Source: Pseudomonadota bacterium (lineage in GTDB: Bacteria > Pseudomonadota > Gammaproteobacteria > Burkholderiales > Thiobacillaceae). From it: a stretch of DNA of 16,637 bases. Where the stretch lies: the NCBI GenBank assembly GCA_030836725.1, contig JAUPLV010000032.1:1-16637 (forward strand). Direction: 5' to 3'. Position numbers and translations under genes: made by a program. Shown piece by piece: positions 9,072 through 15,968 of the stretch (position 1 is the first letter of the stretch; each line of letters starts with the position of its first letter). The notes under the pieces were generated by a model. It worked only from the letters and a program-made list of their open reading frames with translations, ran no database searches and was not told where the DNA came from.

Positions 9072-9439
9072 CAATCCGCCGACACGGGCAGCTCGCCACC
9101 CGCCACCCAGGTTTGCGCAAGTTCCAACTCATCGAACAGACGGATGTCCGCCGACATGAACAGCCGGTTCACCCACATGCTCCACGCCACCCACTGGTCG
9201 CCGGTGAGGATCGCGATGCGGCCGAAATCGTTCTTGTGTTCGCGCGAGAATTTCAGTTCTTCCCACGCCACATCGACGCTGTAGGACAGCATGTCGCGCA
9301 GGTCGAACAGCAGGTTGACCTTGCCCTGAAACTGGATGCCGTAGCACACCGCCTGCTCGAATTCACGGTAATCGTCCAGCGTGAACTGCCCCATCACGGT
9401 GACGGCTATCTGGTTGTCCTTGACGTTCAGGCTGATCAT
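9071..9439 (-). CDS. SpoIIAA-like (STAS/SEC14 fold) protein
   Basis: A small soluble protein of 122 residues starting MISLNVKDNQIAVTVMGQFT. The alternating strand-helix pattern and the phrases DDYREFEQAV, VNLLFDLRDM and RIAILTGDQW fit the SpoIIAA-like STAS/SEC14 family, whose members lack a well-defined biochemical role and may bind lipids or partner proteins. I chose ATG 9439 because AAAGGAGA lies 8 bases upstream. The frame is open further upstream to 9607, but that part lies inside the transporter gene and has a low-complexity W/R/C-rich composition. The gene sits 28 bases after the transporter gene and its stop overlaps the next start, so the three genes look like one unit. Confidence 0.85.
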   Translation of the reverse strand: MISLNVKDNQIAVTVMGQFTLDDYREFEQAVCYGIQFQGKVNLLFDLRDMLSYSVDVAWEELKFSREHKNDFGRIAILTGDQWVAWSMWVNRLFMSADIRLFDELELAQTWVAGGELPVSAD

Positions 9440-9467
9440 GCGCGTTCTCCTTTGAAATTTAATTGAA

Positions 9468-10334
9468 CTATACCGAATCGGGGGGCTCAGCCGTCGACGC
9501 GCGCACGGCCCAAACGCCGGCCATCGCCACCGTCGCCATGCCGATCCAGGCCAGCATCGGCAAACGCTCGCCGAACAGCAGCACGCCGTACAGGGCGGAA
9601 AATCCAACCGTGCTGTAGGCCAGCGAACCGACCGTGAGCGTGCGGCCGCGATGATACGCCCGAGTCAGCGCGAGTTGCGCCACCGTGGCGGTGACGCCGA
9701 TGCCGATCAGCCACGGCCAGTCATTCAACCGCGGGCGATGAAACCCTGCCACGGCCATCCATGCGGCGCCGCCGACGGTCGCGATCAGGGTGAAATAAAA
9801 CACCACCCGCCACTCCGGCTCGCCCAGTTTGCCCAACTGCTTGACGTTGACGTAGGCGACCGCCGCCAGCATTCCCGACGCCAGTCCGGCCAGCGCGGGC
9901 AGCCAGTCCTGGCCCTGCACCTGCGGGCGCAGCAGCAGCACGATGCCGGCAAAGCCCAGCAGCACCGCACCGACCACCCCCCGTCCGTGCCGCTCCCGCA
10001 GCCACCAGGCAGACAGCGCGGCAAGGAACAGCGGCGCGGTGTAATTGAGGGTGACGGCGGTGGCGAGCGGCAGTCGCGCCAGCGCGTAAAAAAACAGCAC
10101 CAACGCGGCGAATCCCGCCAGCCCGCGCCAAAAATGCGTTTTGAAATGAGGGGTTGCAAGCGATGCCAGCAGCCGGCGATGACTGACGGCAATCACCGCC
10201 CAGATCGCGACCAGCCCGAAAGCCGAGCGGTAGAACACCAGTTCGGCGGGGGAAAAGGCGGCGGACGCATGTTTCACCAGCACGCTCATCAGCGCGAACA
10301 GGGCCGCCGCCACCAGCATCCAGCTCGACTTCAT
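9468..10334 (-). CDS. DMT-superfamily transporter with two EamA domains
   Basis: An inner-membrane protein of 288 residues with about ten hydrophobic helices in two EamA repeats; such proteins export metabolites or amino acids, but the substrate cannot be read from sequence. The first repeat starts MKSSWMLVAAALFALMSVLV and includes FYRSAFG and TAVTLNYTAPLF. The second includes ASGMLAAVAYVNVKQL and ends YSTVGFSALYGVLLFGERLP. I chose ATG 10334 because GAGGATATCA provides a ribosome site 6 bases away and relatives start at this helix. The same frame is open for 38 more codons upstream to ATG 10448, with no ribosome site there. It leads a minus-strand cluster with the SpoIIAA-like gene and the frameshifted exported protein. 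Confidence 0.9.
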   Translation of the reverse strand: MKSSWMLVAAALFALMSVLVKHASAAFSPAELVFYRSAFGLVAIWAVIAVSHRRLLASLATPHFKTHFWRGLAGFAALVLFFYALARLPLATAVTLNYTAPLFLAALSAWWLRERHGRGVVGAVLLGFAGIVLLLRPQVQGQDWLPALAGLASGMLAAVAYVNVKQLGKLGEPEWRVVFYFTLIATVGGAAWMAVAGFHRPRLNDWPWLIGIGVTATVAQLALTRAYHRGRTLTVGSLAYSTVGFSALYGVLLFGERLPMLAWIGMATVAMAGVWAVRASTAEPPDSV

Positions 10335-10459
10335 TGATATCCTCGATTCCACCACTGTTTCACGATACGCGGCCTGCCCGGCCTCGATGAAGGCACGTTC
10401 GCGCCAAGCCGGAGGAAGCAAAACTTCCAGCCCCGGGAGGCGCGCCATGCCGATTACTG

Positions 10460-10488
10460 TTAAGGCGTCGGGCTAAATTTGTTAAAGT
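10460..10488 (+). promoter_or_regulatory. Candidate promoter of the xseB-ispA-dxs operon
   Basis: TTAAGG (10460-10465), 17 bases, then TAAAGT (10483-10488) lies 30 bases before the xseB start. The -10 matches consensus at four of six positions and the -35 at three, so it is plausible but weak. It sits in the AT-rich gap between the divergent transporter and xseB genes. Confidence 0.35.
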
Positions 10489-10518
10489 ATCGCCCTTTCC
10501 CCGCCGGCTCCGATATCA

Positions 10519-10758
10519 ATGGCCAAATCCCGCGCCACCCCTCCCAAGGATTACGAATCCGCACTGGCCGAACTGGAGGCCATTGTGGCCGAAATGGAAT
10601 CCGGCCAGTTGCCGCTGGAGGCCTCGCTGACTGCATACAGGCGCGGCGCCGAGCTGCTGCAGTATTGCCGCCAGCAACTGGCCGATGCCGAGCAACAGGT
10701 AAAGATTCTGGAAAACGGCGCCCTGCAGCCCTTCAGAACCGAAGACACCGATGACTGA
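10519..10758 (+). CDS. xseB: Exodeoxyribonuclease VII small subunit
   Basis: XseB is the small subunit of exonuclease VII, which degrades single-stranded DNA with XseA. The 79-residue protein has the typical two-helix coiled pattern: DYESALAELEAIVAEMESGQ, then LPLEASLTAYRRGAELLQYC and QQLADAEQQVKILE. Length and motifs are normal. Its end overlaps ispA by 8 bases. xseB directly before ispA and dxs is a long-standing proteobacterial arrangement. The ribosome site is weak. xseA is not in the window. Confidence 0.96.
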   Translation: MAKSRATPPKDYESALAELEAIVAEMESGQLPLEASLTAYRRGAELLQYCRQQLADAEQQVKILENGALQPFRTEDTDD

Positions 10759-11638
10759 TTTTTCCGCCTGGACACAGGCCTGCCAGGCGCGCATTGAAGG
10801 CGTGCTGGCCGAATGCCTCCCCGCGTCCCGCATCGCGCCCCAGCGCCTGCACGAAGCCATGCGCTACGCGGTGCTGGGCGGCGGCAAACGGGTGCGGCCG
10901 CTGCTGGCGTTTGCCGCCGGAGAGGTCAGCGGCGCCGATGTCGGACGCGTACAGCACGCCGCCGCGGCAGTCGAACTGATCCACGCCTATTCGCTGGTGC
11001 ACGACGACATGCCGGCGATGGACGACGATGCGCTGCGGCGCGGCAAGCCTACGGTGCACGTCGAGTTCGACGAAGCCACCGCGCTGCTGGTGGGCGACGC
11101 CCTGCAGAGCCTGGCCTTCGACATCCTCGCTTCGCAGCCGCTGGCGGACGACGCGGCAACCCAGTTGAAGATGGTACAGCTGCTGGCGCAGGCATCCGGC
11201 TCGCGCGGAATGGCTGGCGGTCAGGCGATCGATCTGGCCAGCGTCGGCAAGCCGCTCGACCTGACCGAGCTCGAATTCATGCACATCCACAAGACCGGCG
11301 CGCTGATCCGCGCGGCGGTGCTGCTGGGCGCGCACTGCGGCAGCCTCGACGAGACCGCCCACACCTCGCTCGACCATTATGCCAAGTGCATCGGGCTTGC
11401 CTTCCAGGTGGTCGACGACGTGCTCGATGCCGAAGCCTCGACCGCCACGCTGGGCAAGACCGCCGGCAAGGACGCCGCCGACAACAAGCCCACCTACGTC
11501 AGCCTGCTCGGCGTGACGCGCGCCCGCGAACTCGCCCAGGAACTCCGCGCCGACGCTCACGCTGCGCTGGCCGAACTCGGCGCCCCCGCCGAACGGCTGC
11601 GCCAGTTGGCCGATTTCGTGGTCGAGCGGACGTTCTGA
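10751..11638 (+). CDS. ispA: Farnesyl diphosphate synthase (short-chain polyprenyl synthase)
   Basis: IspA condenses DMAPP/GPP with IPP to make farnesyl diphosphate, the precursor of quinone side chains, undecaprenyl phosphate and squalene. The 295-residue protein has the GGGKRVRP substrate motif near 43-50, the first aspartate-rich motif DDMPAMD at 85-91 followed by RRGKPT, and the second, DDVLD, at 222-226 followed by LGKTAGKDA. The positions and spacing are those of bacterial FPP synthases; a geranyl diphosphate synthase cannot be fully excluded. It overlaps xseB by 8 bases and its stop overlaps the dxs ATG by one base. Its product feeds HpnD, encoded about 5 kb upstream on the same strand. 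Confidence 0.96.
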   Translation: MTDFSAWTQACQARIEGVLAECLPASRIAPQRLHEAMRYAVLGGGKRVRPLLAFAAGEVSGADVGRVQHAAAAVELIHAYSLVHDDMPAMDDDALRRGKPTVHVEFDEATALLVGDALQSLAFDILASQPLADDAATQLKMVQLLAQASGSRGMAGGQAIDLASVGKPLDLTELEFMHIHKTGALIRAAVLLGAHCGSLDETAHTSLDHYAKCIGLAFQVVDDVLDAEASTATLGKTAGKDAADNKPTYVSLLGVTRARELAQELRADAHAALAELGAPAERLRQLADFVVERTF

Positions 11639-13494
11639 TGACCACGCCCCTGCTCGACACCATCGACACGCCAACCGACCTGCGCGCCCTGGCCCCTTCT
11701 CTCCTGCCGCAACTGGCGGCCGAGTTGCGCGAACTGCTGGTCGCTTCGGTCGCCCAGACCGGCGGCCACCTCGCCTCCAACCTCGGCACGGTGGAACTGA
11801 CCCTGGCGCTGCACTACGTGTTCGATACCCCGCGCGACCGCATCGTGTGGGACGTGGGCCACCAGACCTATGCGCACAAGATCCTGACCGGCCGCCGCGC
11901 GGCGATGGCCGGCCTGCGCCAGGGCGGCGGCATCGCCGGGTTTCCGCGCCGCGCCGAGAGCGAGTTCGACGCCTTCGGTGTCGGACATTCCAGCACCTCG
12001 ATCTCGGCTGCGCTCGGCATGGCCGAGGCCTTTCGCCAGCTCGGCTCCGATCAGCGCGCAGTGGCGGTTATCGGCGACGGCGCCATGACCGCCGGCATGG
12101 CGTTCGAGGCGCTGAACAACGCCGGCGCCACCGACCTGCCGCTGCTGGTCGTGCTGAACGACAACGATATGTCGATTTCGCCCAACGTCGGCGCGCTCAA
12201 CAACTATCTGGCGAAATTGATGTCCGGCAGGTTTTACGCGGCCGCCCGACGCGCCAGCGACAAGGTTTTGTCGGTCGCGCCGCCGATCCGCGAACTGGCC
12301 AAACGCGCCGAGGAACACATGAAGGGCATGGTGACACCCGGCACGCTATTCGAGGAATTCGGCTTCAACTACATTGGTCCGATCGACGGCCACGACCTCG
12401 ACGTGCTGCTGGAAACCCTGAGCAATATCAAGCAGCTCGAAGGCCCGCAGTTCCTGCATATCGTGACCCGGAAAGGCAAGGGCTACGCCCCTGCCGAAGC
12501 CAATCCCTGCCTGTATCACGGCGTTTCGTGTTTCGATCCCGCGACCGGCGTTGCCGAAAAATCCGGCGCCAGGCCCACCTACACCCAGGTTTTCGGCGAC
12601 TGGCTGTGCGACATGGCCGCCGCCGATGCGCGGCTGGTCGGCATCACGCCGGCGATGCGCGAAGGCTCCGGCCTGGTGCGCTTCTCCGAGGAATACCCGA
12701 AGCGCTATTTCGATGTCGGCATTGCCGAGCAGCACGCGCTGACCTTCGCCGCCGGCATGGCCTGCGAAGGCGTGAAACCGGTGGTGGCGATCTATTCGAC
12801 CTTCCTGCAGCGCGCCTACGACCAGCTGATACACGATATCGCGCTGCAGGATCTGCCGGTGATGCTGGCGATCGACCGCGCCGGCCTGGTAGGCGCCGAC
12901 GGCCCGACCCATGCCGGCAGCTTCGACCTGAGTTTCCTGAGTTGTATCCCCAACATGCTGATTGCAGCGCCATCGGACGAGAACGAATGCCGCCGCCTGC
13001 TGAGCACGGCCTTCCTGCACGACGGCCCGTCGGCGGTGCGCTACCCGCGCGGCAGCGGCAGCGGCGTCGCCCTCGACCCCGGCCTTGAACCGTTCGAAAT
13101 CGGCAAAGGGAAGCTGCGGCGCAACGGAGGCGACATTGCCCTGATCGCCTTCGGCAGTCTGGTCGCACCCACGCTGGAGGCCGCCGAAGCGCTCGACGCC
13201 AGCGTCGCCGACATGCGCTTTGTGAAGCCGCTGGATGTGAACCTGCTGCGCGAACTGGCGCGAAGCCATCGCCTGCTGGTCACGCTGGAGGAAAATGCAA
13301 TTACCGGAGGCGCTGGCGTGGCCTGTGCCGAGGCCCTGGCCAAACTCGGCCTGAGCGTGCCGGTCCTGCATCTTGGACTGCCCGACACCTTCATCGAACA
13401 CGGCGATCCGCTCAGAATGCTGGCTGCCTGCGGACTGGACGCGGCGGGGATCGAACAATCCGTCCGCCATCGGATAAGCTTATTACCTGAGTAG
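11638..13494 (+). CDS. dxs: 1-deoxy-D-xylulose-5-phosphate synthase
   Basis: Dxs is a thiamine-diphosphate enzyme that condenses pyruvate and glyceraldehyde 3-phosphate into DXP, the entry step of the MEP isoprenoid pathway. The 618-residue protein is full length. Visible features include His44 in QTGGHLASNLG, WDVGHQTYAHK, the diphosphate-binding GDGAMTAGMAFEALNNAG from 146, and the catalytic glutamate 364 in VGIAEQHAL. The transketolase C-terminal domain ends SVRHRISLLPE. ATG 11638 overlaps the ispA stop (TGATG), so translation is probably coupled. The same frame is open back to 10813 inside ispA, but that is Arg/Ala-rich out-of-frame reading. A hairpin overlaps its stop codon. Confidence 0.98.
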   Translation: MTTPLLDTIDTPTDLRALAPSLLPQLAAELRELLVASVAQTGGHLASNLGTVELTLALHYVFDTPRDRIVWDVGHQTYAHKILTGRRAAMAGLRQGGGIAGFPRRAESEFDAFGVGHSSTSISAALGMAEAFRQLGSDQRAVAVIGDGAMTAGMAFEALNNAGATDLPLLVVLNDNDMSISPNVGALNNYLAKLMSGRFYAAARRASDKVLSVAPPIRELAKRAEEHMKGMVTPGTLFEEFGFNYIGPIDGHDLDVLLETLSNIKQLEGPQFLHIVTRKGKGYAPAEANPCLYHGVSCFDPATGVAEKSGARPTYTQVFGDWLCDMAAADARLVGITPAMREGSGLVRFSEEYPKRYFDVGIAEQHALTFAAGMACEGVKPVVAIYSTFLQRAYDQLIHDIALQDLPVMLAIDRAGLVGADGPTHAGSFDLSFLSCIPNMLIAAPSDENECRRLLSTAFLHDGPSAVRYPRGSGSGVALDPGLEPFEIGKGKLRRNGGDIALIAFGSLVAPTLEAAEALDASVADMRFVKPLDVNLLRELARSHRLLVTLEENAITGGAGVACAEALAKLGLSVPVLHLGLPDTFIEHGDPLRMLAACGLDAAGIEQSVRHRISLLPE

Positions 13495-13509
13495 TTTACT
13501 CAACTACTT
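13489..13509 (+). other. Inverted repeat overlapping the dxs stop codon
   Basis: AGTAGTT (13490-13496) and AACTACT (13502-13508) form a perfect 7-base stem with a TACTC loop; a G-T pair adds an eighth. The first arm contains the dxs stop TAG. Only a short TTT follows, and the stem is AT-rich, so termination would be weak. A competing smaller stem, TGAGTA/TACTCA, shares the same bases. Confidence 0.5.
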
Positions 13510-13523
13510 TGTCAGTTTATACT
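13495..13523 (+). promoter_or_regulatory. Candidate folE2 promoter
   Basis: TTTACT (13495-13500), a 17-base spacer and TATACT (13518-13523) resemble a sigma-70 promoter; the -10 matches five of six positions and the -35 four of six. The start would be near 13530, giving a leader of about 28 bases with AGGAG at 13547-13551. Confidence 0.5.
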
Positions 13524-13536
13524 TGTTCTAAACTGA
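13512..13536. promoter_or_regulatory. Palindromic operator candidate at the folE2 promoter
   Basis: TCAGTTTA (13512-13519) and TAAACTGA (13529-13536) are perfect inverted 8-base arms around a 9-base spacer. The repeat spans the -10 element and the likely start site, the classic place for a repressor. folE2 is Zur-regulated in several bacteria, so a zinc-sensing repressor is a reasonable guess, but I do not see an exact match to a known Zur box. Confidence 0.45.
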
Positions 13537-13557
13537 TATCATTCATAGGAGTCTGCC

Positions 13558-14367
13558 ATGAACCAGATTTGCGACACCGTCTGCATGCCCGACGTACAAA
13601 GCTCGGCTGACACGCGCCATATCGCCATCAACAAGGTCGGCATCAAGAGCATTCGCCACCCGGTCCGGGTTGCGGACAAGAGCGACGGCGTCCAGCACAC
13701 CATTGCCAACTTCAACATGTACGTGTTCCTGCCCCACAACTTCAAGGGCACCCACATGTCGCGCTTCATCGAAATCCTCAACACGCGCGAGCGCGAGATT
13801 TCGGTCGAAAACTTCGAAGGCATGCTGCGCCAGATGGTCGAACGCCTGGAAGCCGAATCCGGCTACGTCGAAATGACCTTCCCCTACTTCATCAACAAGA
13901 CCGCGCCCATCTCCGGCGTGCAGAGCCTGATGGATTACGAAGTCACCTTCATCGGTTCGATCGAAAACGGCAAGTTCACCCACACCACCAAAGTGCTGGT
14001 GCCGGTGACTTCGCTGTGTCCATGCTCGAAGAAAATCTCCGACTACGGTGCACACAACCAGCGTTCGCACGTCACCGTCTCGGCGAAAACCAACGGTTTC
14101 CTGTGGATCGAGGACCTGGTGCGCAAGGTCGAGGACCAGGCGTCATGCGAGCTTTTCGGTCTGCTGAAGCGGCCGGACGAAAAATACGTCACCGAGCGCG
14201 CCTACGACAATCCGAAATTCGTCGAGGATATCGTGCGCGATGTCGCAGCCGCGATGAACGCCGAACCGCTGATCGATGCCTATGTGGTGGAAGCCGAAAA
14301 TTTCGAGTCCATCCACAACCACAGTGCGTACGCCCTGATCGAGCGCGACAAGCGGAAGGCCGCCTGA
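13558..14367 (+). CDS. folE2: GTP cyclohydrolase FolE2 (type IB)
   Basis: FolE2 converts GTP to 7,8-dihydroneopterin triphosphate, the first step of folate synthesis, and unlike FolE does not depend on zinc. The 269-residue protein shows the expected catalytic residues: Cys154 in SLCPCSKKIS, His166 in YGAHNQRSH, Glu223 in NPKFVEDIV and His253 in FESIHNHSAYAL. From memory these are spaced as in the Neisseria enzyme (C147, H159, E216, H246), each shifted by 7. ATG 13558 has AGGAG six bases upstream. It follows dxs after 63 bases that carry their own promoter-like sequence and a palindrome, so it may be regulated separately from xseB-ispA-dxs. A bidirectional terminator follows. Confidence 0.97.
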   Translation: MNQICDTVCMPDVQSSADTRHIAINKVGIKSIRHPVRVADKSDGVQHTIANFNMYVFLPHNFKGTHMSRFIEILNTREREISVENFEGMLRQMVERLEAESGYVEMTFPYFINKTAPISGVQSLMDYEVTFIGSIENGKFTHTTKVLVPVTSLCPCSKKISDYGAHNQRSHVTVSAKTNGFLWIEDLVRKVEDQASCELFGLLKRPDEKYVTERAYDNPKFVEDIVRDVAAAMNAEPLIDAYVVEAENFESIHNHSAYALIERDKRKAA

Positions 14368-14401
14368 CCTCCGGCTGGGCGACGCCAGACGGCTCCAAAG
14401 A

Positions 14402-14425
14402 CAAGGCCTGCAATCGCAGGCCTTG
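14402..14425. terminator. Bidirectional terminator between folE2 and the aspartic protease gene
   Basis: CAAGGCCTGC (14402-14411) and GCAGGCCTTG (14416-14425) form a perfect 10-base, GC-rich stem with an AATC loop. It lies between two convergent stop codons. Short T-rich tails follow on both strands (CTGCTTTCC on plus, TCTTTGG on minus), so it probably ends both transcripts. Confidence 0.8.
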
Positions 14426-14455
14426 CTGCTTTCCGGCTGCGCGGAATCAGCTTAA

Positions 14456-15103
14456 TCAATAACGCTGGGTAAGCGTCATCGTCTGCCCGTCGCGTTTCAT
14501 TTCCATGCGGTTCAAAAAACTCATCCCCAGCAGCGGCACGCTCAGACCGGCCTCCACCACCAGGCCGTCCACCTGGTTCAGGGTGATGCCGCCGACCTTG
14601 ACCGTGTTGAACTTTACCCGCCACGCGGGCGTCACGCCCGCGGCAGTGCTGACACCGACGGCCTGGCCGGCCCTGTAGTCAAGTCCCATGCGTCTGGCTT
14701 CGCCGGCATTGATGGCGATAGCGGTGGCCCCGGTGTCGACCATGAAAGTCATCGGGTAGCCATTCAGGGATCCGGCCGCGGCAAAGTGGCCGCGCGCATC
14801 GGCGGTGAGCGCCACGCTCTGGCGCGCGCTGCTTGCCGCACCGCCGGCAAGCGACTGCCCCATGCGCAGAACACGCCGCTTGCCGTCGACATCGAAACTG
14901 GCGCTATCGGAATCCGCGGCGATCAGCGTCACCCCCTGAACCGTCTGTCCCACGCCGAGGGTGCTCGGCTTGCCGCCTTCGATGCTGACGATGGCCTTGT
15001 CCCTGAACAACCCGATCACCGACACGCTCGTCGCCGACGCCGAACCGCAGGCAATCCAGCCCGCGGCCACGATGAGTGCGGTAAATCCATGCTTTTGAAC
15101 CAT
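14456..15103 (-). CDS. Exported retropepsin-like aspartic protease (clan AA, TIGR02281-like)
   Basis: A 215-residue protein with an N-terminal signal sequence (MVQKHGFTALIVAAGWIACG, cleavage likely after SASA at 24), so it acts in the periplasm or at the membrane. Residues 25-75 form a small beta-rich domain with VGQTVQGVTLI. The C-terminal half is a single retropepsin domain with the catalytic triplet Asp123-Thr-Gly (TFMVDTGATAIAI) and the hydrophobic LLGMSFLNRM near the end, the second hallmark of this fold. Retropepsin-like enzymes work as dimers. Substrates of this bacterial family are not known to me. Of two adjacent ATG codons (15106, 15103) I chose 15103, which lies six bases from AGGA. 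It converges on folE2 and stands alone. Confidence 0.85.
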   Translation of the reverse strand: MVQKHGFTALIVAAGWIACGSASATSVSVIGLFRDKAIVSIEGGKPSTLGVGQTVQGVTLIAADSDSASFDVDGKRRVLRMGQSLAGGAASSARQSVALTADARGHFAAAGSLNGYPMTFMVDTGATAIAINAGEARRMGLDYRAGQAVGVSTAAGVTPAWRVKFNTVKVGGITLNQVDGLVVEAGLSVPLLGMSFLNRMEMKRDGQTMTLTQRY

Positions 15104-15132
15104 CATGCTTCCTGTTCTGATTTTTTGTCGTA

Positions 15133-15150
15133 CCGGCAAAGCTCTGCCGG
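15133..15150 (-). other. Hairpin in the presumed leader of the aspartic protease gene
   Basis: CCGGCA (15133-15138) and TGCCGG (15145-15150) pair around AAGCTC. The hairpin lies about 30 bases upstream of the protease start codon and has no T-run on the protease strand, so it is more likely a leader structure than a terminator. Confidence 0.35.
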
Positions 15151-15450
15151 CGGCGCCGTGTCCGACAAGTTTACGGCGTTTCCGGCCTCAGCTTGAACGC
15201 ATGGCGGCGGCGCAAACGCCCGGTTGGCGGTCCCGGCGTACAATCGCCCGGGCCGTCCAGGCGGATCTGTCCGCCCGCGCCGCCCAGACGCGCCAGTTGA
15301 CGGACATGGTTAATTCCAAATGGATTCAATGGCTTGTGAATTTATCGCGTAACGTTCCCGGCAAGATGCTAACAGCCGAATCGCACGGCGTAGGATAATT
15401 GCCGGAACCCTATCCAATCCTTAAAACATCAACCTGACAACGGAGGCTCC
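15140..15450. other. Intergenic stretch of about 300 bases with no convincing gene
   Basis: This region lies between the divergent protease gene and the gene at 15451. An open frame crosses it on the plus strand (to 15398) but lacks a ribosome site and has no protein-like pattern. A perfect GGCGGA/TCCGCC stem with a TCTG loop is at 15260-15275. TACAAT at 15239-15244 resembles a -10 box, with no matching -35. The last 60 bases hold the promoter candidate for the downstream gene. Confidence 0.5.
15399..15427 (+). promoter_or_regulatory. Candidate promoter for the unknown gene upstream of sat
   Basis: TTGCCG (15399-15404), 17 bases, then TAAAAC (15422-15427) match the sigma-70 hexamers at four of six positions each and would start transcription near 15434, just ahead of the GGAGG ribosome site at 15442-15446. 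Confidence 0.4.
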
Positions 15451-15864
15451 ATGCAAAATGTCGATTACGCCAACTTCGATTTCGGGGAACGCCTGAACGG
15501 CTTCATCCACGAAGTGATGAATTACGGCGGCACACCCCGCACCGAAGCCGATCTCACCGAAGGCCAGAAGGTCTTTGTGCGCGCGGTCAAACGCGAGAGG
15601 GTCAAGTACGCCGACCCCAACCGCCAGGGCTATCCGCTCACCCTGCTGGAGCAGATGGAATCCTTCACCCGCACCATTGGCGATTTGCACAATTCCTACT
15701 TCGACGCCAGCATGCGCAAGGTCAGCGACTGTCTCTACAACCGCTGGAAAATGCTCTACGAAGAAACCAAAAAACTGGCTGCTGCCGGCGGCGACACCAA
15801 ACCCGCCTGGGTTGACGTCATCAAGACGGACCAGACCGACATGCCCGCCTTTTTTGACGCCTAA
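15451..15864 (+). CDS. Unrecognised 137-residue soluble protein upstream of sat
   Basis: I do not recognise this family. The coding call is well supported: ATG has GGAGG five bases upstream, codon use matches the neighbours, and the composition is that of a folded, mainly helical soluble protein. There is no signal peptide or membrane segment. It begins MQNVDYANFDFGERLNGFIH. The middle is basic and charged (FVRAVKRERVKYADPNRQGY), followed by amphipathic helical stretches (LLEQMESFTRTIGDLHNSYF, VSDCLYNRWKMLYEETKKLA). It ends with an acidic tail, TDMPAFFDA. There is one cysteine. The gene lies 167 bases before sat on the same strand, with a long hairpin between, so a link to sulfur metabolism is possible but unproven. 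Confidence 0.8.
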   Translation: MQNVDYANFDFGERLNGFIHEVMNYGGTPRTEADLTEGQKVFVRAVKRERVKYADPNRQGYPLTLLEQMESFTRTIGDLHNSYFDASMRKVSDCLYNRWKMLYEETKKLAAAGGDTKPAWVDVIKTDQTDMPAFFDA

Positions 15865-15876
15865 GCATTTGTTTTA

Positions 15877-15915
15877 GAAATGGAAATTTCCGGGAAAACC
15901 GGGAATTTCCATTTC
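15877..15915 (+). terminator. Very stable 17-base-pair hairpin between the unknown gene and sat
   Basis: The arms at 15877-15893 and 15899-15915 pair at 17 of 17 positions (one is T-G wobble) around a GAAAA loop, starting 12 bases after the stop codon of the upstream gene. The base of the stem is GAAATGG/CCATTTC and the tip CCGG/CCGG. No T-run follows on either strand, so it may be an atypical terminator, an mRNA-stabilising or processing structure, or a protein-binding palindrome. Confidence 0.55.
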
Positions 15916-15968
15916 GGGAAAGCCATATCAAACCCGCTTATCCTCAAATAAAAATAAAGCATTATTCA

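Noticed and set aside
9440..9607. Upstream extension of the SpoIIAA-like frame inside the transporter gene
   Set aside because: Trp/Arg/Cys-rich out-of-frame reading; the ATG at 9439 has a good ribosome site.
10813..11637. Upstream extension of the dxs frame inside ispA
   Set aside because: Arg/Ala/Gly-rich reading of ispA in another frame; the dxs start at 11638 overlaps the ispA stop and matches the family N-terminus.
12346..13470. 374-codon open frame antisense to dxs
   Set aside because: Shadow frame in GC-rich DNA with no recognisable motif; dxs on the other strand is full length and conserved.
15105..15398. 97-codon open frame on the plus strand between the protease gene and the unknown gene
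   Set aside because: No ribosome site, Arg/Ala/Pro-rich start, no conserved pattern; treated as non-coding.
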